Assembly (NCBI RefSeq): GCF_049896245.1
Contig: NZ_JAFCTX010000020.1
Location: 1-64,000 of the forward strand
Length of the DNA: 64,000 bases
Source: Cypionkella sp049896245
GTDB lineage: Bacteria; Pseudomonadota; Alphaproteobacteria; Rhodobacterales; Rhodobacteraceae
Reading direction: 5' to 3'
Position 1 is the stretch's first letter, and each line of letters starts with the position of its first letter. The notes below the pieces were generated by a model, which was not told the DNA's origin, ran no database searches, and was given only the letters and a program-made list of their open reading frames with translations. Shown here one piece after another: positions 35,817 through 44,364 of this stretch. The translations under genes were made by a program, and so were the position numbers.

Positions 35817-36148
35817 GTGCAGCAGACAGGTGAAGTGTCGAGCCATAGGCAGCTTTCGCGGGCCCGAGCGTCAGCACCGCCGCAACTGAGAATGTCCGCT
35901 CTTCGCCCTCTACGTCGATGCGCTAGGACGGCGACCACAGTGTTTTGCGACCGAACTGATGATCATTCAAGGATCCTGTGCGCAGCTCTTGTCAACGCCT
36001 GGTCAACACCTGAATGCAGTTCTGTGCCTGTCTTGTTCCGTCGGAACCCGGTGAAACTATGCCAATCCAGTCCAACAAAGGCCCTGACATCAGAGGCTTA
36101 TCAGGTAAGAGTCTGAATTCGCTCATTTCTCAAGTTTTGGCGAATTAC
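35817..36148. other. Non-coding stretch left of the tRNA scar
   Basis: No gene resembles a known family. An open frame from 35817 to 36116 has no ribosome site and no homology that I can see. GC drops here compared with the transporter operon, which fits the edge of an inserted element. Confidence 0.4.
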
Positions 36149-36195
36149 GGCTCATAACCTGAAGGTCACAGGTTCAAATCCTGTTCCCGCAACCA
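36149..36195 (+). tRNA. 3' half of initiator tRNA-Met (partial, probable att scar)
   Basis: The sequence ctcataacctgaagg gives the CAT anticodon loop and 3' anticodon stem. acaggttcaaatcctgt forms the T-arm, and tcccgcaacca is the acceptor strand with encoded CCA. Everything 5' of the anticodon stem is missing: the upstream bases do not form the D-arm or the 5' acceptor strand. It cannot be a working tRNA; it is the typical duplicated 3' segment left by tRNA-targeting integration. Confidence 0.85.
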
Positions 36196-36224
36196 AAAAA
36201 TTACGCGTTATCAAACGCTTAAGA

Positions 36225-36252
36225 GCCGTCCTTCGAGACGGCGTTTGCGTTT
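36225..36252 (+). terminator. Hairpin downstream of the tRNA fragment
   Basis: gccgtc (36225-36230) pairs with gacggc (36237-36242) around cttcga, followed by the T-rich gtttgcgttt. This may be the original tRNA-gene terminator carried with the fragment. Confidence 0.5.
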
Positions 36253-36544
36253 GCAAAACCCGTGGAAGCACTGTGGAAGCAAGAGGGCGCGAAGTCCCTC
36301 ATATTACTTCGAATTCCTTTTCCGACCGCGACAGTCGGCGGCTTACGGAGTGCCTCGAAAAAGGTTCTTCTGTGCGAACGCTCACCGGCTTAGGCACCTC
36401 TCCAGCCCAAGGAGGACGCGGCATCCAGCGATGACCGTGGCCCCTCAATCTGTCATGCACTAAGCTATACTTCAAAGCACCAACATTGCGGAGGCCAACG
36501 AAGGCTGGTTTACCGCAGTTTTGCCCCACGAGGAGAAGTATTCG
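36253..36544. other. Intergenic region upstream of the LOV gene
   Basis: No gene is visible. A tgtggaagca repeat at 36268 and nearby are the only regular elements. The last ~100 bases must contain the LOV promoter. Confidence 0.4.
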
Positions 36545-36922
36545 GTGTCCAAACAAGATCTTGATGAGACTTTCCTCAGGTCCCTCTTGGAGGGAGACGA
36601 GGTGGAAATGAGCGTGGTTTTTTCGGACCCATCTCTTCCGGACAACCCGATGATCTTCGTGAGCGACGAGTTCGAGGAACAGACCGGTTATAGACTTGAT
36701 GAAGCCCTTGGGCGAAACTGTCGTTTCCTTCAGGGCCCAGATACCAATCCCCATGCCATCGAAGCGATCCGGCAGGGCCTGAAGGCGGAGACGCGTTTCA
36801 CCATCGATATCCTTAATTACCGCAAAGATGGATCGGAATTTCTTAACCGGCTGCGCATCCGTCCGATTTATGATAGCGATGGACGTTTGATGTTCTTTGC
36901 TGGCGCACAGAACCCGGTTTGA
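36545..36922 (+). CDS. Short LOV blue-light photoreceptor
   Basis: The 125-residue protein is a single LOV domain with the photoactive Cys59 in GRNCRFLQGPDTN, the FMN-contact blocks NYRKDGSEFLNRLRIRPI and FFAGAQNP, and short end caps but no output domain. It closely resembles DsLOV of Dinoroseobacter shibae by recall. I chose GTG 36545 because aggag at 36531-36535 is well spaced; TTG 36521 is a poorer start. It probably signals by changing its dimer contacts; the partner is unknown. Confidence 0.9.
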   Translation: MSKQDLDETFLRSLLEGDEVEMSVVFSDPSLPDNPMIFVSDEFEEQTGYRLDEALGRNCRFLQGPDTNPHAIEAIRQGLKAETRFTIDILNYRKDGSEFLNRLRIRPIYDSDGRLMFFAGAQNPV

Positions 36923-37116
36923 TTGAGGACACGCCCAAGTTTGCGCACTATGCCTGACTAATGGTCGGTTTGTTTTGAGTTGGAAACACATAAGCTGAAC
37001 CGCGATAACGTTATGCGTAATGTTCCAGACATTCACTCTTTTTCAAAACGGGGCTTGTTTTCAGAAGGTTATGAAACTGATTCACCGACAGTCGGTCTGA
37101 CACTGCGACGAAAGAT

Positions 37117-37136
37117 GCCCGGCGCGAGCGCCGGGC
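37117..37136 (-). terminator. Strong hairpin downstream of the fasciclin gene
   Basis: gcccggcg (37117-37124) and cgccgggc (37129-37136) form an 8-bp GC stem with a cgag loop, 25 nt past the fasciclin stop on the minus strand. Only a short T-rich run follows. Confidence 0.6.
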
Positions 37137-37161
37137 AACGATCAACTTGTTTTTCGCACAA

Positions 37162-37587
37162 TCAATCAGTTGGCATCAGTACGGCATCGATGACGTGGAT
37201 CACGCCGTTGGTGCAGTCGATGTCTGCCGCAACGACTGTGGCACCGTTGACGGTCACGCCCGTGGTTGCGTCGACGTGAAGTGCCTGACCGTTGACGGTG
37301 GCGGGCTCGAGCTTTTTGCCTGCGATATCCGCCGCCATGACTTTGCCTGCCATCACGTGGTAGGTCAGGATCGCGGTCAGCTTGGCTTTATTCTCAGGCT
37401 TTACCAGTTCTTCGACCGTGCCGGCTGGCAGTTTGGCGAAAGCATCGTCGTTGGGCGCGAAGACAGTGAAGGGGCCTTCGCCTTTCAGTGTGGCACCAAG
37501 GTCAGCAGCGGTCACAGCCGCAACCAAAGTTTTGAACGTGCCTGCGGCGACGGCGGTGTCGACGATGTCGTGAAGGGTGTTTGACAT
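37162..37587 (-). CDS. Fasciclin (FAS1) domain protein
   Basis: The 141-residue protein is one FAS1 domain: the H1 box FTVFAPNDDAFAKLP, YHVMAGKV in the middle, and NGVIHVIDAVLMP at the end. It lacks a signal peptide, unlike many secreted FAS1 proteins, although an upstream start could have been missed. FAS1 domains usually serve in adhesion; the role here is unknown. Confidence 0.9.
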   Translation of the reverse strand: MSNTLHDIVDTAVAAGTFKTLVAAVTAADLGATLKGEGPFTVFAPNDDAFAKLPAGTVEELVKPENKAKLTAILTYHVMAGKVMAADIAGKKLEPATVNGQALHVDATTGVTVNGATVVAADIDCTNGVIHVIDAVLMPTD

Positions 37588-37881
37588 TAGAATGGCTTCC
37601 TATTTTGAAGAAAACGCAAAAAGACAATTGTCGATGGGCTCACAATCGATGAGATCCGCGCATGCAATGGTCCGAGTGCGAAGAGACGAAGCCGGGCTCA
37701 AACTTTACAAAGCGCCCTTCCTCGATCAGAAGGTAGCGCTGCATTGGATCAATGCAACTGGTTGATCTGTCGGGCGGCGGAAAGACTTTTTGCTGCCTGC
37801 CGCAAGATAGGTAATCGTCGCGAACAAGGAGGGTGAAGCAGCCGAACAAGTGCTTGTCGACGCAAGTCGCAGCGTCATGTT
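37588..37881. other. Intergenic stretch
   Basis: No credible gene. It holds the fasciclin promoter on the minus strand and the 3' region of the next minus-strand gene. Confidence 0.4.
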
Positions 37882-38223
37882 TCAGGAGCCACCAGCCGTC
37901 CTGCCTTTGCCCCGCCATGCCAGCGACTGCTGGTTCAGCACGTTCAGGTCGGTCCTTTCCGCGATTATCTGATCGCAAAGCTGCACTGCCTCCGCGGCCT
38001 GCGCTTGGCTAAGGTGCTTGTACGCTGGGCGGGCGATGTGGTCGTACCACACCCCGCTGCAAATTGTGTCGAGTACGATCCGCTGAAAGCAGTGATCGTT
38101 TCGAACCGGCCAGTGCCGTTTGCTGGTTTGCGCGAGTGCGGGCATGACCGTGCGGGTCAGATGCAGATACTGCTCGACGCGTGTGAGGTGGATCGGTGGC
38201 GGCAAATCGAAACTGCGCTGCAT
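37882..38223 (-). CDS. Conserved hypothetical protein (sometimes labelled GCN5-related)
   Basis: The 113-residue product from ATG 38223, with ggaag upstream, reads HLTRVEQYLHLTRTVMPALA ... HDHCFQRI-like (here NDHCFQRIVLDTICSGVWYDHI) ... RPAYKHLSQAQAAEAVQLC. I recall near-identical small proteins in Rhodobacteraceae annotated without function or as acetyltransferase-related, but no acetyl-CoA motif is visible. His/Cys-rich DHCFQR may bind metal. Confidence 0.6.
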   Translation of the reverse strand: MQRSFDLPPPIHLTRVEQYLHLTRTVMPALAQTSKRHWPVRNDHCFQRIVLDTICSGVWYDHIARPAYKHLSQAQAAEAVQLCDQIIAERTDLNVLNQQSLAWRGKGRTAGGS

Positions 38224-38515
38224 CTTGTCTTCCGGTGATGGGATGGGCTTCGGCCGATCGGGTATTGTTGGCAGAACCAAATCCACTTCGCGTCGCATGC
38301 CAAGGACCATAAAGACGGGACACGAGCTTACGACCGCACTCGAGATATGGCTTCTTGGCTGTGAAATCCAACTGTCCCTCCAGCAGGTGTTCAACGGTGA
38401 CAAAACTGCACAGCGCTACTCGGCCGCGCAACAAGGCCGATGTCTCATGCTGCATGAACGGCCCCGATAGCACGGGTGCTTGACTTCTTGATGCGGCAAA
38501 GACACCTCCAGGCCT

Positions 38516-38728
38516 ATGAAAAGCAGAATCCTCGACCCTGCGACACTTGGCGAAATCATCGAGATGGCGCTTAGCGATCATGCCAGCTTCGATCAGATCC
38601 GCACTTTGCACGGGCTGGGGCCAGACGAGGTAAAGGCATTGATGCGACAAAGCCTGAAATCCGGCAGCTACCGCGCCTGGCGCAGACGTGTGCGCGCCTT
38701 TTCCGACCGGCGCGAGGTTTACAAATGA
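38516..38728 (+). CDS. TIGR03643-family small protein
   Basis: The 70-residue product (IIEMALSDHASFDQIRTLHGLGPDEVKALMR, then YRAWRRRVRAFSDRREVYK) matches the TIGR03643/DUF2805 family, a helix-turn-helix-like small protein often found beside photolyase-related genes. Function is unknown. It overlaps the next gene by 4 nt. Confidence 0.8.
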   Translation: MKSRILDPATLGEIIEMALSDHASFDQIRTLHGLGPDEVKALMRQSLKSGSYRAWRRRVRAFSDRREVYK

Positions 38729-39294
38729 AGGCTGACCCCCATCCCTGGGCCTGCGATCTGTCGCAACTATATGCCGAGGTCTGGGGACGCCTGACCCGCG
38801 GTGTTCACGACCGGCATGCCCTGGCCCGGCACCCGACACTGGCAACTGTCAGCCCGGAAGGCAGGCCGCAGGCCAGAACGGTCGTTCTGCGCGCGGCCGA
38901 CAAGGCGGCAGGCACGCTGGATATTCATACCGATCTGCGGTCAGCCAAGGTCGGAGATCTGCGCGCCACACCTTTTACAGCCCTCCATGTCTGGGACGCC
39001 TCGGCACATCTGCAACTGCGGCTGGAGGCTCACGTCACACTTCTGACCGGTCCGGATGTGGCGGCGATCTGGGCGAGCATGCCCGCAGGTTCGCGATTGT
39101 CTTACGGCAGCACCCCGGCACCCGGCCAGCCCATCGCACAGGCGCTGGATTACACGAAAGCCGCCGACCCGGCGTTCTTTGTCATCTTGCGGCTCGCGGT
39201 GGCAACTGTAGACGCCTTGCATCTTGGCCCGCACCATCGCCGCGCCCGGTTTGATCGCGACGATGATTGGGCGGGGATGTGGCTTGCACCCTAA
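38725..39294 (+). CDS. Pyridoxamine 5'-phosphate-oxidase-like FMN protein
   Basis: The 189-residue protein has a split-barrel flavin fold: TLATVSPEGRPQARTVVLRAAD, DIHTDLRSAKVGDLRATPFTALHVWD and a C-terminal RRARFDRDDDWAGMWLAP. It is of the PNPOx_like type that covers small reductases and heme-related proteins, not a canonical PdxH (the C-terminal substrate residues differ). It is co-translated with the TIGR03643 gene. Confidence 0.8.
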   Translation: MKADPHPWACDLSQLYAEVWGRLTRGVHDRHALARHPTLATVSPEGRPQARTVVLRAADKAAGTLDIHTDLRSAKVGDLRATPFTALHVWDASAHLQLRLEAHVTLLTGPDVAAIWASMPAGSRLSYGSTPAPGQPIAQALDYTKAADPAFFVILRLAVATVDALHLGPHHRRARFDRDDDWAGMWLAP

Positions 39295-39339
39295 GATTCG
39301 CAACGCTTGAAACGGCGGCTTTCACAGCGACTGCACGCT

Positions 39340-39792
39340 TCAGGCTATGGCGTTGCGCAGCGCGGCCATCGCTTCGCCATCAACGATCAAACGCACTCCA
39401 AGCGTGCCGGTCCCGGACAGAACCGGCCGCTTGCGCAGGCAGATGTCCAACGCCTCGATCTGGGGATACCCGGCGCAGGCTTCGACGATGCATGTCACCA
39501 GCCGCTCTTGCGTCTCATAGTGGTGGGCACGCGCCAGCGTGTCGATGTGCCGGATCAGCGGATCATAGTCGAAAACGAGCGCCATCTCATCCCGCGGAAC
39601 CATCACCAGATGCGGCGCAATCGTCAGGGTCAGATCCAGCAGATGCGCATCTGGTACAACATCATCCGGACCGTAAGTCCCGATCCGCACGGCGATCTGC
39701 AGGTCTTTCAGTTCGACGTAACTCTGTGATGGCAAGGCCAAGCCTCCGTTTTCTGTTCGGGGTGCAGGAACGGCCGGACAAGGCCGCGTCAC
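39340..39792 (-). CDS. Dihydroneopterin aldolase (FolB)-like protein
   Basis: The 150-residue product contains a FolB T-fold: LKDLQIAVRIGTYGPDD, LVFDYDPLIRHIDTLARAHHYETQERL and a KRPVLSGTGTLGVRL end. The conserved Glu is in HYETQERL. FolB makes 6-hydroxymethyl-dihydropterin for folate. No other folate genes are adjacent, so a paralogous FolX/FolB-domain role is possible. Confidence 0.75.
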   Translation of the reverse strand: MTRPCPAVPAPRTENGGLALPSQSYVELKDLQIAVRIGTYGPDDVVPDAHLLDLTLTIAPHLVMVPRDEMALVFDYDPLIRHIDTLARAHHYETQERLVTCIVEACAGYPQIEALDICLRKRPVLSGTGTLGVRLIVDGEAMAALRNAIA

Positions 39793-39809
39793 TCACACGG
39801 AAATCATAC

Positions 39810-40019
39810 TTACGCGTCATCATCCAGTGCTGCCTCGCCCGCAGCGGTTGGGCCCAGCTTCAGAAGCTGCTGTGTCAGCAGGGCTTTGTAGCGCCTCTGG
39901 CGTCTTCGGGCCTTCGCACCGGACGCGCGCCAACCCTCCCGCTTGTCCTGCACAAGCTCTTCTAGATCGGCGGCAACCGTTATCTTTCCTGCATCAGCTG
40001 GTGACGTTCGCTTGGACAT
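39810..40019 (-). CDS. Small basic hypothetical protein
   Basis: The 69-residue product from ATG 40019 (AADLEELVQDKREGWRASGAKARRRQRRYKALLTQQLLKLG) is highly basic in the middle. I know of no domain; nucleic-acid or ribosome binding is only a guess. It ends 17 nt upstream of the FolB-like start and may be its operon partner. Confidence 0.5.
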   Translation of the reverse strand: MSKRTSPADAGKITVAADLEELVQDKREGWRASGAKARRRQRRYKALLTQQLLKLGPTAAGEAALDDDA

Positions 40020-40199
40020 CACAAAACTATAGAAGCCCGCTGCCATGCGGCAAGCACGGCGCACCCGATATCAGAGATGGCGAAAGCCGTCGTGTTCGAT
40101 CGCCACACCGAACCAAGGGCTGTTTTGCCACATCCTTTGAAGATGAAACCGAGGTGAGACCGCCTATATTAATGTTACGCAGAAATGAAATGAAACGCC

Positions 40200-40844
40200 A
40201 TGAAACACAGTCACGACTTCACACCTGACACCCTGAACATCCACCACGCGCCGGTCGGCATGAATGATCGAATTGCACTCGGTGTGGTCAAGACGATGCG
40301 AGTTTTCGCGGATCGGTTCTTCGCAAAACGCTATGGGCACCGCGCCGTGGTGCTTGAAACCGTCGCCGCAGTTCCGGGGATGGTTGGCGGCCTACTGCAG
40401 CACCTTCGCGCGATCCGGCACATTCGCGACGATCAGGGCTGGATCAAGGAATTGATCGAAGAGGCGGACAACGAGCGCATGCACCTGATGACGTTCATCC
40501 AGATTGCGCAGCCAAGTCGGTTGGAGCGGACGCTCATCATGGTGGCGCAGGCCGTGTTCTATAACCTGTATTTCTTCCTGTACCTGCTGGCCCCCAAGAC
40601 GGCTCATCGGGTGGTCGGTTACCTCTATGAAGAGGCGGTGATCAGCTACACCCATTACCTCGAAGAGATCGACTCCGGTCGGGTTGAAAACGTACCGGCA
40701 CCGCAGATTGCGCTCAAGTACTGGAACTTGCCGTCAACTGCGCGGCTGCGCGATGTGGTGATCGTCGTGCGCGCAGATGAGGCACATCACCGCGACACCA
40801 ACCATCACTTCGCCAACCAGATCGCCAAAGGCGCACATTCCTGA
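40200..40844 (+). CDS. aox: Alternative (cyanide-insensitive) ubiquinol oxidase
   Basis: The 214-residue protein is a diiron AOX: EEADNERMHLM near residue 95, LYEEAVISYTHYL near 148 and RADEAHHRDTNHHFAN near 196 give the conserved Glu and His ligands. It oxidises ubiquinol and reduces oxygen to water without pumping protons, on the inner face of the membrane through an amphipathic hydrophobic patch (YNLYFFLYLLAPKTAHR). It precedes a SufS-like gene by 95 nt on the same strand. Confidence 0.93.
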   Translation: MKHSHDFTPDTLNIHHAPVGMNDRIALGVVKTMRVFADRFFAKRYGHRAVVLETVAAVPGMVGGLLQHLRAIRHIRDDQGWIKELIEEADNERMHLMTFIQIAQPSRLERTLIMVAQAVFYNLYFFLYLLAPKTAHRVVGYLYEEAVISYTHYLEEIDSGRVENVPAPQIALKYWNLPSTARLRDVVIVVRADEAHHRDTNHHFANQIAKGAHS

Positions 40845-40939
40845 GCTGAGTGCGCAGGTGGGGTTGTCTGAATGCGATCGGGCGACCCCAGCGATCAAGG
40901 CGGAGTCGCTGATCACAGAAATTCAAAGGAATTGCAGCA

Positions 40940-42160
40940 ATGCTTGATGTGGAAATGATCCGCCGCGACTTTCCTATTCTGTCTCGGCAGGTCAATGGCA
41001 AGCCATTGGTTTATCTGGACAACGGCGCTTCGGCCCAGAAGCCGCAAGTCGTTATTGATGCCATCTGCACCGCCTATTCGCAGGAATACGCCAATGTGCA
41101 TCGCGGTCTGCATTACCTTTCCAATCTGGCGACCGACAATTACGAACGCGTGCGCGCCATCGTTGCGCGCTTTCTGGGCGCGGCCAGCGAGGATGAGATC
41201 GTCTTCAACTCGGGTGCGACCGAAGGCATCAACATGGTCGCCTATGGCTGGGCTATGCCCCGCATGCAGGCAGGCGATGAGATCATTCTCAGCATCATGG
41301 AACACCATGCCAATATCGTACCGTGGCATTTCCTGCGCGAACGCCACGGTGTGGTGATCAAATGGATCGAGGTCGACAGGACGGGCGCGTTGGACCCGGT
41401 AAAGGTGTTGGAGGCGATCACGCCGCGGACCAGGCTGATCGCCGTCACGCACTGCTCCAATGTTCTGGGCACCGTCGTGGACGTGGCGGCGATTTGTGCG
41501 GGTGCACGGTCGCGCGGCGTGCCGGTTCTGATTGATGGCAGCCAGGCGGCTGTCCACCTGCCGATCAACGTCCAGGAAATCGGCTGCGATTTTTACGCGG
41601 TGACTGGCCACAAATTGTACGGCCCTTCGGGTTCCGGCGCGATCTATGTCCGCAAAGACCGGATGGCCGAGATGCGCCCCTTTATGGGCGGCGGCGACAT
41701 GATCCGCGAGGTCACGCGCGACAGCGTTGTCTACAACGATGCGCCGATGAAATTCGAGGCTGGCACCCCCGGCATCGTGCAGACCATCGGTCTGGGCGTG
41801 GCTTTGGAGTATATGATGGGGCTCGGGATGGCCAACATCGCCGCGCGCGAGAACCGGCTGCGCGACTATGCCCGCACGCGGCTTGACGGATTGAACTGGA
41901 TCACGGTGCAAGGCACCACGCCCGACAAAGCCCCGATTTTCTCTTTCTCGATGCAGTGCGCGGCGCATCCGCATGACATATCGACCATCCTCGACAAGAA
42001 GGGGGTCGCGGTGCGTGCAGGCCAGCACTGCGCCGGGCCGTTGATGGCGCACTTGGGGTTGAATGCCACCTGCCGCGCCTCGTTCGCCGTGTACAACACA
42101 AGTGCCGAGGTTGACGTGTTGATAGATGCGCTGGAGCTGGCGCATGACTTGTTTGCCTGA
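40940..42160 (+). CDS. sufS: SufS-type cysteine desulfurase
   Basis: The 406-residue PLP enzyme has the Schiff-base Lys in VTGHKLYGPSG, HHANIVPWHF, DGSQAAVHLPINV and the class II active loop with Cys in GVAVRAGQHCAGPLM. It supplies sulfur for Fe-S clusters. The suf partner genes (sufBCDE) are not nearby, so this may be a second, stress-linked copy. ATG 40940 is preceded by caaaggaatt. Confidence 0.85.
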   Translation: MLDVEMIRRDFPILSRQVNGKPLVYLDNGASAQKPQVVIDAICTAYSQEYANVHRGLHYLSNLATDNYERVRAIVARFLGAASEDEIVFNSGATEGINMVAYGWAMPRMQAGDEIILSIMEHHANIVPWHFLRERHGVVIKWIEVDRTGALDPVKVLEAITPRTRLIAVTHCSNVLGTVVDVAAICAGARSRGVPVLIDGSQAAVHLPINVQEIGCDFYAVTGHKLYGPSGSGAIYVRKDRMAEMRPFMGGGDMIREVTRDSVVYNDAPMKFEAGTPGIVQTIGLGVALEYMMGLGMANIAARENRLRDYARTRLDGLNWITVQGTTPDKAPIFSFSMQCAAHPHDISTILDKKGVAVRAGQHCAGPLMAHLGLNATCRASFAVYNTSAEVDVLIDALELAHDLFA

Positions 42161-42180
42161 CCGCCGTCGAACGACCCTGA

Positions 42181-42813
42181 TCAGTTGACCAGAACAGGTG
42201 CTGCGCCGATGAAGCTGCGATCCTCGATTTGCTTGACGAGGAAATCCGCGACATTCGCGCGGGCGATGATCCCGTTCCGCCATTCAGATGGTTCGCGAAG
42301 GACCTTGTAGCGCCCTGTTCGTGGACCATTCAAAAGCACGCCCGGCCGCGCAATCGTCCAATCAAGACCGCTTTCGTTGATGAGCTTCTCCTGACGGCTC
42401 TTGTCGTCATAGGCGCGACCAAACACAATCTTGAAGGGAATTCTTTGCAACGGGGCAATACTTGCTTGGCTATCCCCGGCTCCAAAGCCTGTGATGCAAA
42501 TCAGGCGATTGACGCCCTTGTCTTTCATGGCCGCTATCAGAACACGCGTCGCCTCAGAGAACAGATGCACCGGCTTGAACAAATCGCCCAAACCGACGCC
42601 GAGCGTTACGATGACCGCATCAACTCCGGCAAGTGCAGCCTCTACATCTTGCTGATTCAAGGCGTCACCCTGCACCTTTTCCAATTTCGCATCAGACAGG
42701 TTTATTGATGTTGCGGATCGTGCCAAAGCGCGCACGTCATATCCTGCGGCGAGCGCTTGACGTGTTGTTTCCAGACCAATGCCTTTGCTGGCACCAATGA
42801 TCAATATCCGCAT
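42181..42813 (-). CDS. NAD(P)-binding (atypical SDR/NmrA-like) protein
   Basis: The 210-residue protein starts with the Rossmann motif MRILIIGASKGIGLETTRQAL and has DAVIVTLGVGLGD and LDWTIARPGVLLNGP. It is of the NAD(P)H-binding SDR_a5 type, often redox sensors or flavin/quinone reductases. It converges on the SufS gene with 20 nt between stops. Confidence 0.85.
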   Translation of the reverse strand: MRILIIGASKGIGLETTRQALAAGYDVRALARSATSINLSDAKLEKVQGDALNQQDVEAALAGVDAVIVTLGVGLGDLFKPVHLFSEATRVLIAAMKDKGVNRLICITGFGAGDSQASIAPLQRIPFKIVFGRAYDDKSRQEKLINESGLDWTIARPGVLLNGPRTGRYKVLREPSEWRNGIIARANVADFLVKQIEDRSFIGAAPVLVN

Positions 42814-42971
42814 GTTGTATTACCCCGCTTCCGTGTGGCAATCGAATCTTTCGCCAGAATTTCGAAGAGTTCTCCATCGGGTATTGTTGAAATACCTTGC
42901 CCAAAGCTCTTTTCTAAAGGGCCTGCGCTAACCATCTTCAATTTCAACTTGTGATCGCTAAGTAGTAAAAA

Positions 42972-43280
42972 TCAATCATGTTCGCCATCAGAGCGACGCC
43001 CTGCACCGCGCATGAATAATTTAGGTCGCTTTGCAGCAACTGTAAAAGTTGCCACGGTGACGGCCGCTGCTGCTATGAGAACGGAGTGTCCAAGGATGCT
43101 TGCAGCGAGAAACGTATAACTTCCGATCGCGACTGAAAAACTGACTGCCCACATCAAGCCCAACACCTGCAGCACATAGTGCCGGACGCTGACATCAGGA
43201 ATATGCCGCAGCGGGCTTACGTTGTGGTCAAACACAAAGTTCCACGCGTGGATGATGAAGGTTTTTACGTTTGTAATCAT
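42972..43280 (-). CDS. Small inner-membrane protein
   Basis: The 102-residue product from ATG 43280 has two hydrophobic segments at about 38-60 and 62-82 (LQVLGLMWAVSFSVAIGSYTFLA; SVLIAAAAVTVATFTVA) and a basic tail. I recognise no family. The amphipathic NVKTFIIHAWNFVFDHNVSPLRHIPD start is distinctive. Confidence 0.6.
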   Translation of the reverse strand: MITNVKTFIIHAWNFVFDHNVSPLRHIPDVSVRHYVLQVLGLMWAVSFSVAIGSYTFLAASILGHSVLIAAAAVTVATFTVAAKRPKLFMRGAGRRSDGEHD

Positions 43281-43603
43281 GGAATTGGTTCCTTCTCTGG
43301 CTGACAAGGCATAACCGCAGGCCACGCTTATTTTGTACTCATGTGAGGAGATAGCGTTGAAGCGCCGCGGTTCCAGCCGGATGGATCAAGTTAGGCACAG
43401 ATTGGGGCGATAATGAAGGCACCATCCAACGGTCGGAAGCCATCTCTCAAAACCAGATTCTTGGAAGCTCCCCGCGCAGCGTTCTTCCCGTTTGGGTAAG
43501 CTCTCACGAACTTGCACAGTGTCCGGCCTTCTCCCTTGGGTCGACCCGGTGATGTTTGACCGCATCGCGTCTCACGCTACCTCTAAGGTCAGTAAGAGGA
43601 TGA
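43281..43603. other. Divergent intergenic region
   Basis: 323 bp between the small membrane protein and the PrrA-type regulator. No gene or clear palindrome seen; it should hold promoters for both flanking genes. The regulator has an aagagga site at 43594-43600. Confidence 0.45.
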
Positions 43604-44164
43604 ATGAAAATGTTGGATTTGCCCACGATAGAAAGTCAAGCCGATCGGACGTTGCTTCTGGTCGATGACGATGAGGCATTCGTGAAGCGTCTTGCACGGG
43701 CAATGGAAAAGCGTGGGTTTTTGCCTGAGACCGCGCAGTCCGTGGCAGCTGGGCGTGATATCGCCCTGTCCCGCCCGCCCGCCTATGCGGTTGTCGACCT
43801 TCGGCTTGAGGATGGGAGCGGCCTCGATGTCGTCGAGGCTCTGCGAGAGCGTCGCCCGGACTGTCGCATCGTGATGTTGACCGGGTATGGAGCAATTGCA
43901 ACGGCGGTGGCGGCCGTAAAGATCGGTGCCACCGACTATCTTGCGAAGCCCGCAGATGCCGACGACGTGACAAACGCCCTCTTGTCCCGGACAAATACGC
44001 GGCCCCCGGCCCCCGAAAATCCAATGTCTGCCGACAGGGTTCGGTGGGAACATATTCAACGCATCTATGAGTTGTGTGATCGCAACGTTTCGGAAACGGC
44101 ACGCAGGTTGACGATGCATCGGCGGACTCTGCAGCGGATCCTGGCGAAACGAAGTCCTGTGTAA
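43604..44164 (+). CDS. PrrA/RegA/ActR-family redox response regulator
   Basis: The 186-residue protein has a receiver domain (Asp65 in YAVVDLRLEDGSGLDV, Lys in TDYLAKPADADDV) and the C-terminal Fis-type helix-turn-helix that is nearly invariant in this family (ENPMSADRVRWEHIQRIYE ... NVSETARRLTMHRRTLQRILAKR). PrrA controls photosynthesis, respiration and fixation genes by redox. No RegB/PrrB kinase or SenC gene is adjacent, so this may be the orphan or a second copy. Confidence 0.9.
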   Translation: MKMLDLPTIESQADRTLLLVDDDEAFVKRLARAMEKRGFLPETAQSVAAGRDIALSRPPAYAVVDLRLEDGSGLDVVEALRERRPDCRIVMLTGYGAIATAVAAVKIGATDYLAKPADADDVTNALLSRTNTRPPAPENPMSADRVRWEHIQRIYELCDRNVSETARRLTMHRRTLQRILAKRSPV

Positions 44165-44364
44165 GAAGGGCATGTTCGTTGGGCACGTGGTGTCCGGCAG
44201 CCTCTCCCATCAGACAGTGTCTCGGCCCAGTCGGACCGCGCCCTGCCATGCGGTTGCAGACTGACGTGTGTGCCAAATGGACCGAGGTACGACGTTTCTT
44301 TCCGCAATCCGCAGTTGGTGACAACTCTTAACCCGGGCTGCGCCCATAACATTGAGACCTCGTG

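Noticed and set aside
35817..36116. 99-codon frame after the permease gene
   Set aside because: Begins directly after the previous stop without ribosome site and has no recognisable domain.
38224..38515. Minus-strand extension of the 113-residue gene to 278 codons
   Set aside because: The upstream part is in a different frame or lacks family likeness, and ATG 38223 has its own ribosome site.
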